Shown here: one piece after another, positions 52,706 through 64,000 of the stretch
Numbering within the stretch: the stretch's first letter is position 1
How the letters are laid out: each line of letters starts with the position of its first letter
NCBI GenBank assembly: GCA_028284585.1
Contig: JANQRK010000036.1
Span: 58,520-122,519, forward strand
Direction: 5' to 3'
Length of the DNA: 64,000 bases
DNA from: Chromatiales bacterium
Lineage (GTDB): Bacteria; Pseudomonadota; Gammaproteobacteria; Chromatiales; Chromatiaceae
Program-made: the position numbers and the translations under genes
Notes under the pieces: model-generated
Seen by the model: only the letters and a program-made list of their open reading frames with translations
What the model was told of the DNA's origin: nothing
Databases searched by the model: none

Positions 52706-53725
52706 ATGCAACTGCGCGATTTTCATTACGATCTCCCGGAATCCCTGATCGCGCAACAGCCGCGGGCGCGGCGCGGCGACAGCCGCCTGTTGCAGCTGCC
52801 ACAGGACGGTGCTTACCAAGACCGGCATTTCTCTGAACTGCCGGGCCTGTTGCGTCCGAACGATCTGCTGGTGTTCAACGACACGCGCGTTTTACCCGCG
52901 CGGTTATATGGGACCAAGGAGACGGGGGGGCAGGTCGAGGTATTGATCGAGCGCCTGTGCGCCGACACCGAGGCTCTGGCCCAGGTCCGCGCCAGCAAGT
53001 CACCCAAGGTGGGCAGCCGGCTGCGGGTGGGCGAGTTTGATCTGCGGGTGTTGCGGCGCGAGGAGGACTTCTACCGACTTGGGTTAGAGCACGGATGTTT
53101 CGCCAAGTTGATGCAGGCGCATGGGCATATGCCGCTGCCGCCCTATATCCGCAGGCCGGACAGTGCGGTGGATCAGGAGCGTTACCAAACGGTATTCGGT
53201 GACCGGCCGGGTGCGGTAGCTGCGCCGACCGCCGGCTTGCATTTCGAGCAGTCGATGCTAGATGCCTTAGCGCATGCGGGCGTGCGCAGTGCCAGGCTCA
53301 CGCTGCACATCGGGGCCGGGACCTTTCAGCCGGTGCGGGTGCAGGATCTCGATCAGCACAGGATGCATGCGGAATGGCTCGAGGTCAGCGAGGCCGTGGT
53401 GGAGGCGGTGGCCGCCACTCGACGCGATGGTGGGCGGGTGATCGCAGTGGGCACCACCAGCGTGCGTAGCCTGGAGACAGCGGCAGCGGGCGGCGCCCTG
53501 GCCGCCTATCGTGGCGAGACCCGGTTGTTCATTCGTCCCGGTTACAGATTCCATATGGTCGATGCCCTACTGACGAATTTTCACCTGCCGGAGTCCACCT
53601 TACTGATGCTGGTCTGCGCGTTCGCCGGCTACCATCAGACCATGGCTGCCTACCGGCATGCCGTGGCGGCACGTTATCGCTTTTTCAGCTACGGCGATGC
53701 CATGTTTGTCGAGCGGAGGAGCTAA
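52706..53725 (+). CDS. queA: tRNA preQ1(34) S-adenosylmethionine ribosyltransferase-isomerase QueA
   Basis: QueA makes epoxyqueuosine in tRNA. The 339-aa protein begins at ATG 52706, matching the family start MQLRDFHYDLPESLIAQQP; a long open frame upstream overlaps the tRNA gene and is not coding. Diagnostic segments are LVFNDTRVLPARL, AAPTAGLHFE, and YRFHMVDALLTNFHLPESTLLMLV. It is followed by tgt, yajC, secD and secF, a well-known order. TGT exchanges the base first, then QueA acts. Confidence 0.96.
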   Translation: MQLRDFHYDLPESLIAQQPRARRGDSRLLQLPQDGAYQDRHFSELPGLLRPNDLLVFNDTRVLPARLYGTKETGGQVEVLIERLCADTEALAQVRASKSPKVGSRLRVGEFDLRVLRREEDFYRLGLEHGCFAKLMQAHGHMPLPPYIRRPDSAVDQERYQTVFGDRPGAVAAPTAGLHFEQSMLDALAHAGVRSARLTLHIGAGTFQPVRVQDLDQHRMHAEWLEVSEAVVEAVAATRRDGGRVIAVGTTSVRSLETAAAGGALAAYRGETRLFIRPGYRFHMVDALLTNFHLPESTLLMLVCAFAGYHQTMAAYRHAVAARYRFFSYGDAMFVERRS

Positions 53726-53783
53726 AGGGGCAAGGGCTGGTTGCGCCGGGACTTAGCCGAACGCAGCTAGCACCCTTGATTGA

Positions 53784-54956
<1,173 letters not shown>

Positions 54957-55028
54957 GCTATGGCATAATCACGCCGCCTTGGGGCTGCGAGCTCGTCGCG
55001 CGGCCGATTTCTGCTTTTGGAGCACAAG

Positions 55029-55352
55029 ATGGACTTTTTTATTTCGGACGCTATGGCGCAGTCATCTGTTACCGGTGACGCTGGCCTATCGCTGCTGTTT
55101 TTGATCGGCATGTTCGTGATCATGTATTTCTTGCTGATCCGGCCGCAGGTAAAGCGACAGAAACAACACAAGGCGATGGTCGATACCCTGAAAAAAGGTG
55201 ATGAAGTCCAGACAATGGGTGGGCTGATGGGCAAGATCACCGACCTGGGCGACAATTTCATGAAGGTCGAAGTAGCCGACAACGTCATTGTTACGGTGCG
55301 CAGGTCCGCGGTCGAGATCGTCATGCCAAAGGGCAGCTTGAAGGAGCTGTAA
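55029..55352 (+). CDS. yajC: Preprotein translocase subunit YajC
   Basis: This 107-aa inner-membrane protein is part of the SecDF-YajC accessory complex of the Sec translocon. It has one TM segment (LSLLFLIGMFVIMYFLLIRP) followed by the conserved RPQVKRQKQHKAMVDTLKKGD and a small C-terminal domain. ATG 55029 has GGAG six bases upstream. It heads directly into secD. Confidence 0.95.
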   Translation: MDFFISDAMAQSSVTGDAGLSLLFLIGMFVIMYFLLIRPQVKRQKQHKAMVDTLKKGDEVQTMGGLMGKITDLGDNFMKVEVADNVIVTVRRSAVEIVMPKGSLKEL

Positions 55353-55407
55353 GCGCACTAGCGGCCATTGCTCGATATGGCCGATTTCCAAGAGCCCCAC
55401 CCACACT

Positions 55408-57264
55408 ATGCTTAATTATTATCCGCTGTGGAAGAATCTACTAGTGGCCCTGGTGCTGCTGGTAGGACTGTTGTACGCCTTACCGAATGTGTTTTCCCAG
55501 GATCCGGTGATCGAGGTCACGGGGACCCGTGGTGAGCAGGTTGGGGAGACCTTGCAGCAAAATTTGCTCGCTGCGCTGGAACGGGCACAGATTCCGGTCA
55601 AGGCATCGGTACTGCAGCCCGATCGCTTGCAGATTCGGTTCGGGAGCGGTGAGGATCAATTACTAGCCCAAAGCGCGGTCGCCAAGGCTCTGCCGCCGCA
55701 GTTCACCCATGCCTTGACCCTGTCCCCGGATGTGCCCGGCTGGTTGAGCGCGATCGGTGGGCAACCGATGAACTTGGGTCTCGACCTGCGCGGTGGCATC
55801 CACGTGCTAATCGATGTCGACATGGAGGCGGCGCTTGCCAAGGCGGTAGAACGCCATGCGGGAAACATCCGCTCCGAGCTGCGTGACGAGCGCATTCGCT
55901 ATCTGACGGTCAGGGAGTCTGGTAATGGTGTGGACGTGCGGTTTAAAGACGCTGCCACCCGTGACCGTGCCGAGGAGGTGCTCGGCGGCGAGTTTCGCGA
56001 GCTCGGTATCAGCACCCGAGACGACGATGGGGATTACTACGTCAGGGTATTCATGCCGCCGGACGAGGAGCGGGCGGCACGCAAGCTAGCATTGGAACAA
56101 AACATCACCACGTTGCGTAACCGGGTGAATGCGCTTGGTGTCTCCGAGCCGGTGATCCAGCAACAGGGCGAGCGACGCATCGTAGTCGAGCTACCCGGCG
56201 TTCAAGACCCGGGCAAGGTCAAGGACCTGCTGGGTGCAACCGCGACCCTGGAATACCGCTTGGTGCACGGTGATCTTTCCCAGGCCTTCGAGGCCGAACG
56301 CAGCGGGCGGGCCCCGCCCGGTGCCAATTTATACCGCGAACGCGACGGTCAGCCGATTCTGTTGAAACGCCAAGTGATCGTAACCGGCGACGAGATGACC
56401 AGCGCCTCGGCCGGTTTCGATCAGCAAAGTGGCCAGCCGGCGGTGATCGTCCAGCTCGATAGCAAGGGCGCGCGGCGCATGCGCAACGTTACTACCGACA
56501 ATGTCGGTAAGCCGATGGCGGTGGTGTTCAGGGAGAAACGCACGGTCGGGCGGGATGCCGACGGCAAACCTATTCGCGAGTGGGTCGAAGAGGTGATCAA
56601 TGTCGCGACCATCCGCGAGCCATTCGGTCGGCGCTTTCAGACCACGGGTCTAGACAGTCCTCAGGAGGCGCACCAGCTGGCCCTGTTGCTGCGTGCCGGT
56701 GCGTTGGCGGCACCTATCGAGATCGTTGAGGAGCGCACCATCGGGCCGAGCCTTGGTCAGGACAACATCGACCAAGGCTTCGCATCGGTGATGGTGGGCC
56801 TGGCTCTGGTACTGGTGTTCATGCTGGTCTACTACCGTGTTTTCGGTCTGGTGGCGAATCTGGCCTTGGTGACCAATCTGGTGCTGATCGTAGCCGTACT
56901 GTCGGTGTTGCAAGCGACCTTGACGCTGCCCGGCATTGCGGGAATCGTGCTCACGGTCGGCATGGCGGTCGACGCCAATGTGCTGATCTTTGAGCGTATC
57001 CGTGAAGAACTGCGGGTCGGTAGTACGCCGCAGGCCAGTATCCATTCCGGTTATGCCAAGGCGTTCAGCACCATATTGGATGCCAATATCACCACCTTCA
57101 TCGCGGCTGTCGTATTGTTTTCGATCGGTAGTGGCCCGGTGCGGGGTTTTGCGGTCACGCTGGCGATCGGGATTTTGACCTCAATGTTTACCGCGATCAT
57201 AGGTACGCGTGCACTGGTCAATCTGATTTACGGCCGCAAGCGCGTCCATAAGCTGTCTATCTGA
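55408..57264 (+). CDS. secD: Protein translocase subunit SecD
   Basis: SecD uses the proton gradient to pull exported proteins across the inner membrane. The 618-aa protein has TM1 (~11-29), a large periplasmic region with GLDLRGGIHVLIDVDM, and five C-terminal TM helices containing GIVLTVGMAVDANVLIFERIREE. It matches family length. The ribosome site is weak, which may reflect coupling to yajC. Confidence 0.97.
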   Translation: MLNYYPLWKNLLVALVLLVGLLYALPNVFSQDPVIEVTGTRGEQVGETLQQNLLAALERAQIPVKASVLQPDRLQIRFGSGEDQLLAQSAVAKALPPQFTHALTLSPDVPGWLSAIGGQPMNLGLDLRGGIHVLIDVDMEAALAKAVERHAGNIRSELRDERIRYLTVRESGNGVDVRFKDAATRDRAEEVLGGEFRELGISTRDDDGDYYVRVFMPPDEERAARKLALEQNITTLRNRVNALGVSEPVIQQQGERRIVVELPGVQDPGKVKDLLGATATLEYRLVHGDLSQAFEAERSGRAPPGANLYRERDGQPILLKRQVIVTGDEMTSASAGFDQQSGQPAVIVQLDSKGARRMRNVTTDNVGKPMAVVFREKRTVGRDADGKPIREWVEEVINVATIREPFGRRFQTTGLDSPQEAHQLALLLRAGALAAPIEIVEERTIGPSLGQDNIDQGFASVMVGLALVLVFMLVYYRVFGLVANLALVTNLVLIVAVLSVLQATLTLPGIAGIVLTVGMAVDANVLIFERIREELRVGSTPQASIHSGYAKAFSTILDANITTFIAAVVLFSIGSGPVRGFAVTLAIGILTSMFTAIIGTRALVNLIYGRKRVHKLSI

Positions 57265-57289
57265 ATCGATCTGACGGAGCGGAACGGCG

Positions 57290-58228
57290 ATGCGAATCAT
57301 CAAGAGTGGCCTGAACATCGATTTTATGGGCAAACGCCGCATCGCGGCCGTGGTCTCGCTGGTGCTGATCCTGGTGGCGGTCGGGGCCCTGTTTGCGCGC
57401 GGTCTCAACCTGGGCATCGATTTTGTCGGCGGCACCCTGGTCGAGGTCGGCTACAGCCAGCCGGTGGAGCTCGAATCGGTGCGCGCGGCGCTGGCTGCCG
57501 GTGGCTATGGTGATAGCTCGGTGCAGCAGTTCGGTACGCCGCGCGATATCCTGATTCGCCTGCCGAGTAGTGACCAAGAGGGCGAGAGTGCGCGTCTCAG
57601 CAACGAGGTGTTCGCCGCCCTGTCCAAGGCGGCCGACGATGAACTGGAGCTGCGACGGGTAGAGTTCGTTGGCCCGCAGGTCGGCGACGAGTTGACCGAG
57701 GACGGTGCTCTGGCGGTATTGGTCGCGCTGATCGCCATCCTGATGTACGTCGCGGTGCGTTTCGAGTGGCGCTTCGCGGTTGGCTCGGTGATCGCCTTGG
57801 TCCACGATGTGGTTTTTACCATCGGCTTGTTTGCGCTGCTGCAGATTGAGTTTGATCTACCGGTCTTGGCCGCCGTGCTGGCGGTCATTGGCTACTCGTT
57901 GAACGACACCATTGTGGTGTTCGATCGAATCCGCGAGAACTTTCGTAAGATGCGCAAGGGTACGCCGGAGCAGGTCATCAACAAGTCGCTGAACGAGACC
58001 CTGTCGCGAACCTTAGTGACCTCGTTGACCACCATATTGGTGCTGCTCGCCTTGTTCTTCCTCGGTGGTGAGATCATCCACGGTTTCGCCTTCGCACTGT
58101 TGGTGGGTGTCTTGGTCGGTACCTATTCCTCGATCTATGTTGCCAGCACCTCCATCTTGACGCTGGGCGTCAGCAAGGCCGACTTGATGCCGGTCAAGAA
58201 AGAGGGCGTGGTCGACGACCGGCCTTGA
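57290..58228 (+). CDS. secF: Protein translocase subunit SecF
   Basis: SecF is the partner of SecD. The 312-aa protein has TM1 (RIAAVVSLVLILVAVGALFA), GLNLGIDFVGGTLVEV, and the conserved GYSLNDTIVVFDRIREN motif, with the remaining five TM helices. It lies 25 bases after secD. Confidence 0.97.
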   Translation: MRIIKSGLNIDFMGKRRIAAVVSLVLILVAVGALFARGLNLGIDFVGGTLVEVGYSQPVELESVRAALAAGGYGDSSVQQFGTPRDILIRLPSSDQEGESARLSNEVFAALSKAADDELELRRVEFVGPQVGDELTEDGALAVLVALIAILMYVAVRFEWRFAVGSVIALVHDVVFTIGLFALLQIEFDLPVLAAVLAVIGYSLNDTIVVFDRIRENFRKMRKGTPEQVINKSLNETLSRTLVTSLTTILVLLALFFLGGEIIHGFAFALLVGVLVGTYSSIYVASTSILTLGVSKADLMPVKKEGVVDDRP

Positions 58229-58426
58229 TTGGGCACAGTGCATGGAACAGCGACGTTTGGCTGGGCGCTTGAAGAATCTGAGCTTTAGTTTGCTGTTTCC
58301 AAATGTCCGGCAGCGGGCGCACGGCCTATTGGTCGAGAACCAGTTGCACCACCTAGTGCGACTTGCGCCTGAGCCAAGGCGCAAAGCGGCCGGCCCTCTG
58401 AGCACGATGGCGGCTTAGCGGTCTGC

Positions 58427-59647
58427 ATGCGCATCTTGCACGTACTGGATCACTCGATACCTCTGCACAGTGGGTACACCTTCCGTTCACGTGCGATCTT
58501 CAAGCAGCAGCGCGGGCTGGGTTGGGAGACCGCGCATCTCACCAGCAGCAAGCATGCCGATGCGGTGGAAGCTCAACCGGAAGAGGAAGATGTCGAGGGC
58601 CTGCATTTCTACCGCACGCCACGGCGCAGCCGCTTGCATGCAGTACCCGTGGTTAAGCAGTTCGCGGTTATCCGCGATCTGGAGCGACGCCTGCTCGAGG
58701 TGGCGCGGCGGGTGGAGCCCGACCTGCTGCATGCCCATTCCCCAGCGCTTAATGGCGTCGCCGCGGTGCGGGTTGGGCGGCGTCTCGGACTACCAGTGGG
58801 TTACGAGGTGCGCGGGTTCTGGGAAGACGCTGCGGTCAGCCACGGCACGGCGCGCGAGGGCGATCTTCGCTACCGCATGACCCGCATGCTCGAGACTTGG
58901 GCCCTGCGCCGGGCCGATCATTGCTTTTGCATCTGCGAGGGGCTGCGCGGCGATATCGCCAGGCGTGGCATACCAGGCGACAAGATCACAGTGATTCCCA
59001 ATGCCGTTGACATAGAGAACTTTCGGCCGATTGAGGAGGCAGACGACGCGTTGCGCGAACGCCTGGCGCTCAACGGTCGTCACGTAATCGGTTTCATTGG
59101 CTCGTTCTATTTCTACGAAGGACTGGATTTGTTGCTCGACGCGGCGGCCCTGTTGCGCCAGCAGATGCCGGCCTTGCATGTGTTGCTAGTAGGTGGTGGT
59201 CCGGCCGAGCAGCGCCTCAAAGAACGGGCCCAGCGGCTCGGTATCGTGGATATCACGACCTTTACCGGACGCGTCCCGCAGGCCGAGGTAGCGGGGTACT
59301 ACAGTTTGATCGAGGCCCTCGCGTACCCGCGCCAGTCGATGCGTATTACCGAGCTGGTTACGCCATTGAAGCCGCTCGAGGCGATGGCACAAAAGCGCCT
59401 ATTCGTGGCATCGGACGTCGGCGGGCACCGCGAGTTGGTCATCGATAATGTCACCGGGATATTGCATCGGGCAGGCGATGCGGCCAGCCTGGCCGAGAAG
59501 TTGGCCACTTTGCTCGAGAATCCGAGCCTTGGCGAAACCCTCAAAGAAGCCGGTCGGCGGTTCGTAGAGAGCGAGCGCAATTGGCCGGTCTCAGTGGCCA
59601 ATTATCGTGCGGCGTATGCCCAAATGCTTGGGCGGGAGACGCCGTAG
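58427..59647 (+). CDS. Glycosyltransferase, PEP-CTERM/XrtA-associated type (GT4)
   Basis: The 406-aa GT-B fold enzyme starts MRILHVLDHSIPLHSGYTFRSR, as in the PEP-CTERM/exosortase A-associated glycosyltransferase family. The C-terminal half has the donor-site pattern: VIPNAVDIENF, GFIGSFYFYEGLDLLLDA, LLVGGGPAEQRL, and PLKPLEAMAQKRLFVASDVGGHRELV (E of the EX7E motif). It probably adds a sugar to an exopolysaccharide. With prsT and the PEP-CTERM gene 7-10 kb away, it indicates an XrtA system split across the genome. Confidence 0.85.
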   Translation: MRILHVLDHSIPLHSGYTFRSRAIFKQQRGLGWETAHLTSSKHADAVEAQPEEEDVEGLHFYRTPRRSRLHAVPVVKQFAVIRDLERRLLEVARRVEPDLLHAHSPALNGVAAVRVGRRLGLPVGYEVRGFWEDAAVSHGTAREGDLRYRMTRMLETWALRRADHCFCICEGLRGDIARRGIPGDKITVIPNAVDIENFRPIEEADDALRERLALNGRHVIGFIGSFYFYEGLDLLLDAAALLRQQMPALHVLLVGGGPAEQRLKERAQRLGIVDITTFTGRVPQAEVAGYYSLIEALAYPRQSMRITELVTPLKPLEAMAQKRLFVASDVGGHRELVIDNVTGILHRAGDAASLAEKLATLLENPSLGETLKEAGRRFVESERNWPVSVANYRAAYAQMLGRETP

Positions 59648-59777
59648 GCGCAATACAACACGCCGGCTGTCTCGTGGCACGGTCGGCGTCGAGTATCTCG
59701 CCAAATCCAGCGCTGGGTTTGTCTGGCTACTGAAATCCGGGCATGGTGCCCCGCAAGGAGATCTAGAGGAGCGCGTT

Positions 59778-61052
<1,275 letters not shown>

Positions 61053-61084
61053 CCCAACATGCGAGACTCGATACACGCCGCTGA

Positions 61085-62725
61085 TCAGCGTTCCTGGCGC
61101 CACCAGCGATCAACGATCCCGGCGACGTCGATGTCATCCGGGCCAGACTTCCAGCTCTCGGCTACTGGTGCGTCACTGCTCGCCGGCGCGGGTTCGGGCG
61201 GATACAAACGGCATCGCGTCGGCAAGGGAATCGCCTCACCGACCGCCAATGCCTCACCGCGGCGCAGTGTGGTCAATACGTCGGCGAGATCCTGTTCGCC
61301 CTCGGGCATCAGCTTGCGGATGTAGTCTTGGTCCTGCGGGTTGGTGGTGCGCAGGCAGACAAAATTGCTGCACTGCGAGAGTACCGTCTCGGACAGCTCA
61401 TTGGGGCGTTGACTGACGACGCATAGACCAACGCCGTACTTGCGACCCTCTTTGGCGATACGCTCCATCTCGCGGCGGCTGCCCTCGTGGCGCTTGTCTG
61501 CCTCGCGCGGTATGTACTGATGCGCCTCTTCACACACCAGTAGGATCGGGAACTCGCGGCACTGTGGGTTCCAATAGTTGAATTCGAAGGCCAGGCGTCC
61601 GATCTGTGCGGATACGGTCGGTCGAACATCGTGCGGCACCGCGCTGAGGTCGATCACGGTGACTTGGCGTTTGGGATTTCCAAGGCCGATGAAGTCGCGT
61701 AGCAGGCCCTCAAGATCAAGTGACTGGGTGCGCCGCTTCGGACGGAACAGAAAGTCATAGCGCGAGTCATTGAACATCGCCTGAAAGCGCACCAGAAACT
61801 CGTCGAATGCCCCGAACAAGGGGCCTTTGGTCTTGCCGAAATCGAATTGTTGTTCGTTGGCCTGCTTGAAGTGCTGGTAGAGTTCCTTGAGCGAGAAGTG
61901 CACTGGAGAGTCGACCGATAGGCGGTCGATCCCCAGGTCCTGGTTGCCCTTGCGGCGCAGTTCATGCAGGACTTCGCGCATGAACGAAATCTGTAGTGAC
62001 GCATTCGGATCGCTGCGGTCGACCAGCAGGTCGACTAGCTCGCCGTAGCTGAGCAGCCAGTAAGGGATCTCCAGGCTACGGGCGTCCAGGTGACGCACCA
62101 TGTCAACGGGAAACGCACTGTGAAAGTGGCCTGTGGCATCGCGCCATCCGTATTCGCCGTGTAGGTCCAAGAGCACAATATGGGCCTTGGGCATGAGCTT
62201 GACGGTACGCTGCAGCAGACTGCTGACCGCCCAAGACTTGCCCGAGCCGGATTGACCGAGGATTGCTAGGTGACGGTTGAACAGTAGATTGGGTTCGACG
62301 AATACTCGCAACTCGCCACGCTGGCTGAGTCGGCCTAGATGCAGCCCATGGCGCCTGACCGAGTCGAACATCGCTTCGATCTGGCGGCTTTCGGCAAGGT
62401 AGACGGGGGTGCCCACGGGAGGATAACGACCTACCCCGCGAAAGAACTGACCATCACTGGTTACTTCGCCGAGGGGCAGCAGTCGCATGAAAACCGGGCA
62501 AGTTCCTTCCTCTGGGGCCTCCCAGACGCGGATGATTTGGCATAACACCTGTTCTTGCTCGCTGCGCGCGATGACGTAGGTGCCGACCTGGCCGACCGCT
62601 ACCTTTTCCACCCCGATCTGCCGGTAGGGTCTGAAGCGCTCTTCAGCTTGCCCTAACCGGGCGATGAAGCGTGCAGCCGATACGTCTCTTAAAGTGCCTA
62701 GCAGGCGAGGGTCGGAATCCATCAT
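61085..62725 (-). CDS. HerA-like ATPase (DUF87 family)
   Basis: The 546-aa protein has an N-terminal HAS-barrel-like domain (~10-110) and a FtsK/HerA-type RecA ATPase. Walker A is ILGQSGSGKSWAVSSLL, Walker B is FPILLVCEEAHQYIP, and an Arg-finger-like segment is near QRPNELSETVLSQCSN. HerA proteins form hexameric DNA translocases, in archaea with NurA nuclease and in bacteria sometimes with SIR2 or DUF4297 in defence. No nuclease gene is adjacent here. The function is open. The gene converges with metY. Confidence 0.8.
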   Translation of the reverse strand: MMDSDPRLLGTLRDVSAARFIARLGQAEERFRPYRQIGVEKVAVGQVGTYVIARSEQEQVLCQIIRVWEAPEEGTCPVFMRLLPLGEVTSDGQFFRGVGRYPPVGTPVYLAESRQIEAMFDSVRRHGLHLGRLSQRGELRVFVEPNLLFNRHLAILGQSGSGKSWAVSSLLQRTVKLMPKAHIVLLDLHGEYGWRDATGHFHSAFPVDMVRHLDARSLEIPYWLLSYGELVDLLVDRSDPNASLQISFMREVLHELRRKGNQDLGIDRLSVDSPVHFSLKELYQHFKQANEQQFDFGKTKGPLFGAFDEFLVRFQAMFNDSRYDFLFRPKRRTQSLDLEGLLRDFIGLGNPKRQVTVIDLSAVPHDVRPTVSAQIGRLAFEFNYWNPQCREFPILLVCEEAHQYIPREADKRHEGSRREMERIAKEGRKYGVGLCVVSQRPNELSETVLSQCSNFVCLRTTNPQDQDYIRKLMPEGEQDLADVLTTLRRGEALAVGEAIPLPTRCRLYPPEPAPASSDAPVAESWKSGPDDIDVAGIVDRWWRQER

Positions 62726-62984
62726 GGGGCTTCCTGCGGAGCCGTTTTGGCCGACAAGAATAACGGTATTTGTTGGGATCTCCTACATCAGAGCCGGGGG
62801 GTTACGCGACTGGTGCGGTTCCCTATCCTGGGCACAAAGCCTCTGAGCGGGATATGGATACCGGTGCCCTCTCATCAAACCAACAGTTCCCCGCAGTGTG
62901 TTTTCTTAGAGGTCAAGGTCTGCTGGGTGCCCAGACAGCAGTGCGCGGGCGAACCGAGCTTACGCGGTCGCCCGGCGGCCGGCT

Positions 62985-64000
62985 CTAGTCCATCTCCAGG
63001 TTGGTACGGTCGGTATGCCTTTTTTCCCAGGCGAGCGGTACCCGTGCCATGGCCTCGAATCCGCCGACACCGATTTTCTTTACCCTGTGCGTAGACAACA
63101 GTGATCCATCGCTTAGGTCGAACTCATGCAGTGTGTTTCCGAACAGCGTCTTGCCCAAGTCGGGCGCATAGTGGGTCTTGGACATCGCATAGGCCCTGCG
63201 CCCATCGGGCGAGACAGTGAAGGACCCCGGATGCCAGTAGCCGGAATCGAAATTGACCTTGCTGATCACCCGCACCTCACCAGTCGAGGGTAGGATTTCG
63301 ATGAGCTCATGCTTGTCCGTGATACCGACCAAGCGGTCGGGTGATAGCGCATGCAATGCTTCGATTGCGCGATCCTTCGGGTAGCCCAGTAGTTTCGTCG
63401 ATACGATTTCTCCATCGGCTAGATCGAATGCGTACAGGGTGTTTCCGTAAGGTATTTTGCCCACCAAGATGACCCGATTGCCGCGCATTATGGCGAAAGC
63501 CCGCGTCTCTGTGGGGTCAACCGTGAAGGTGTCGGCACTCCAGCTACCGGAATCAAAGGGCACTTTGTTGAGCACCGTTAGTGCACCGTTGGATGGGTCG
63601 ACCTCGACCAGCGCATACCTTTCGGCAATGCCGACCAGTCTGCCGGACGATAGTGCATGCAAGGCTTCGACCTCCCCCACGAGATCGCGGTCGAGCCGAT
63701 GCTTGGCCACGAGCTCGCCATTGTTCGGCGCGAACTCGTGCAATGAACTCCCGTAGAACAGCCCACCGAGCAGTGGCGAATGCCGGGTCTTCGACAGGGC
63801 GTAGATCCGGCTCCCATCCGCCGCAAAAGTGAGCGATGCTGGATACCAGAAGGGTGAGTCGAACTCGAATTTGGCAATCAACCGGCTTTGCCCGCTCCTG
63901 GTATCGAGCTGGTGAAATTCGTAGTTGGACGATGCGGGTGAAATACCCAGCATACCGGCCGTTTGTCCAGTGGGCACCAAGAGTGCATAGGCAAGGATGA
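62985..64000 (-). CDS. Beta-propeller-type repeat protein, N-terminus beyond right edge
   Basis: At least 331 residues are present, and the frame remains open through the end of the window. Upstream of the GTG at 63980 it reads ILAYALLV, signal-peptide-like, so the true start is likely outside. The protein consists of about three repeats of ~92 residues (FDSPFWYPASLTFAADGSRIYALSKT; PFDSGSWSADTFTVDPTETRAFAI; FDSGYWHPGSFTVSPDGRRAYAMSKT). Each ends in a HEFxxxxGxL blade, consistent with a beta-propeller. No catalytic residues are seen. I infer a secreted or periplasmic binding protein. Confidence 0.7.
   Translation of the reverse strand, partial: ILAYALLVPTGQTAGMLGISPASSNYEFHQLDTRSGQSRLIAKFEFDSPFWYPASLTFAADGSRIYALSKTRHSPLLGGLFYGSSLHEFAPNNGELVAKHRLDRDLVGEVEALHALSSGRLVGIAERYALVEVDPSNGALTVLNKVPFDSGSWSADTFTVDPTETRAFAIMRGNRVILVGKIPYGNTLYAFDLADGEIVSTKLLGYPKDRAIEALHALSPDRLVGITDKHELIEILPSTGEVRVISKVNFDSGYWHPGSFTVSPDGRRAYAMSKTHYAPDLGKTLFGNTLHEFDLSDGSLLSTHRVKKIGVGGFEAMARVPLAWEKRHTDRTNLEMD

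Overview
The window looks like a chromosomal stretch of a free-living gammaproteobacterium with moderately high GC, perhaps Chromatiales-like. The evidence is protein family content (EpmA/EpmB/EF-P, znuA-zur-znuC-znuB order, FimX-type regulator, XrtA/PEP-CTERM accessory genes, queA-tgt-yajC-secD-secF order). No rRNA or species marker is present, so this placement is inference. I see no prophage and no CRISPR array. One tRNA gene is present (tRNA-Leu, anticodon CAA).

Layout. 1-7.3 kb: small housekeeping and unknown genes (acyltransferase, HIT, GIY-YIG, alpha/beta hydrolase, SprT-like, folE, small zinc ribbons). 7.5-13.1 kb: a class I ribonucleotide reductase operon, nrdA-nrdB plus a second NrdB paralogue that has lost most radical-cofactor residues, under a promoter with two NrdR boxes. 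13.3-18.8 kb: a TlpA-like protein, mobB, a polyphosphate:AMP phosphotransferase, and an nrtR-nadA operon with two candidate operators. 18.9-27.3 kb: an HDOD protein, a ROK sugar kinase next to a dynamin-like GTPase, and a FimX-like c-di-GMP protein with a PilZ-like partner. 27.5-32.8 kb: the complete EF-P modification set, psd, an aminotransferase and msrB. 32.8-37.3 kb: a zinc-ribbon/TIR gene pair, then a PepSY-PhoP-PhoQ-like operon.

37.4-40.9 kb is a decaying zinc-uptake operon. The regulator gene zur and its upstream Zur box look intact, but znuA, znuC and znuB all carry stops or frameshifts. znuB is also split by two different roughly 260-bp non-coding inverted-repeat elements, each flanked by a CTAG duplication. 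Removing each element with one CTAG restores the znuB reading frame. A partial relative of one element lies at about 20.0-20.2 kb.

41.0-52.4 kb is the most unusual accessory stretch. It holds a membrane adenylate/guanylate cyclase translationally coupled to a TPR lipoprotein, two exported repeat proteins of unknown function that share a DGxxYYxP-type motif, the TPR protein PrsT, and a PEP-CTERM protein with a clear sigma-54 promoter. Further on, after queA-tgt-yajC-secD-secF, come a glycosyltransferase of the PEP-CTERM/XrtA-associated type, an O-acetylhomoserine sulfhydrylase, a HerA-like ATPase and a truncated beta-propeller protein at the right edge. The exosortase itself is not in the window.

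Start codons were chosen by Shine-Dalgarno placement and family alignment. Several differ from the longest possible reading frame, and this is noted per gene.
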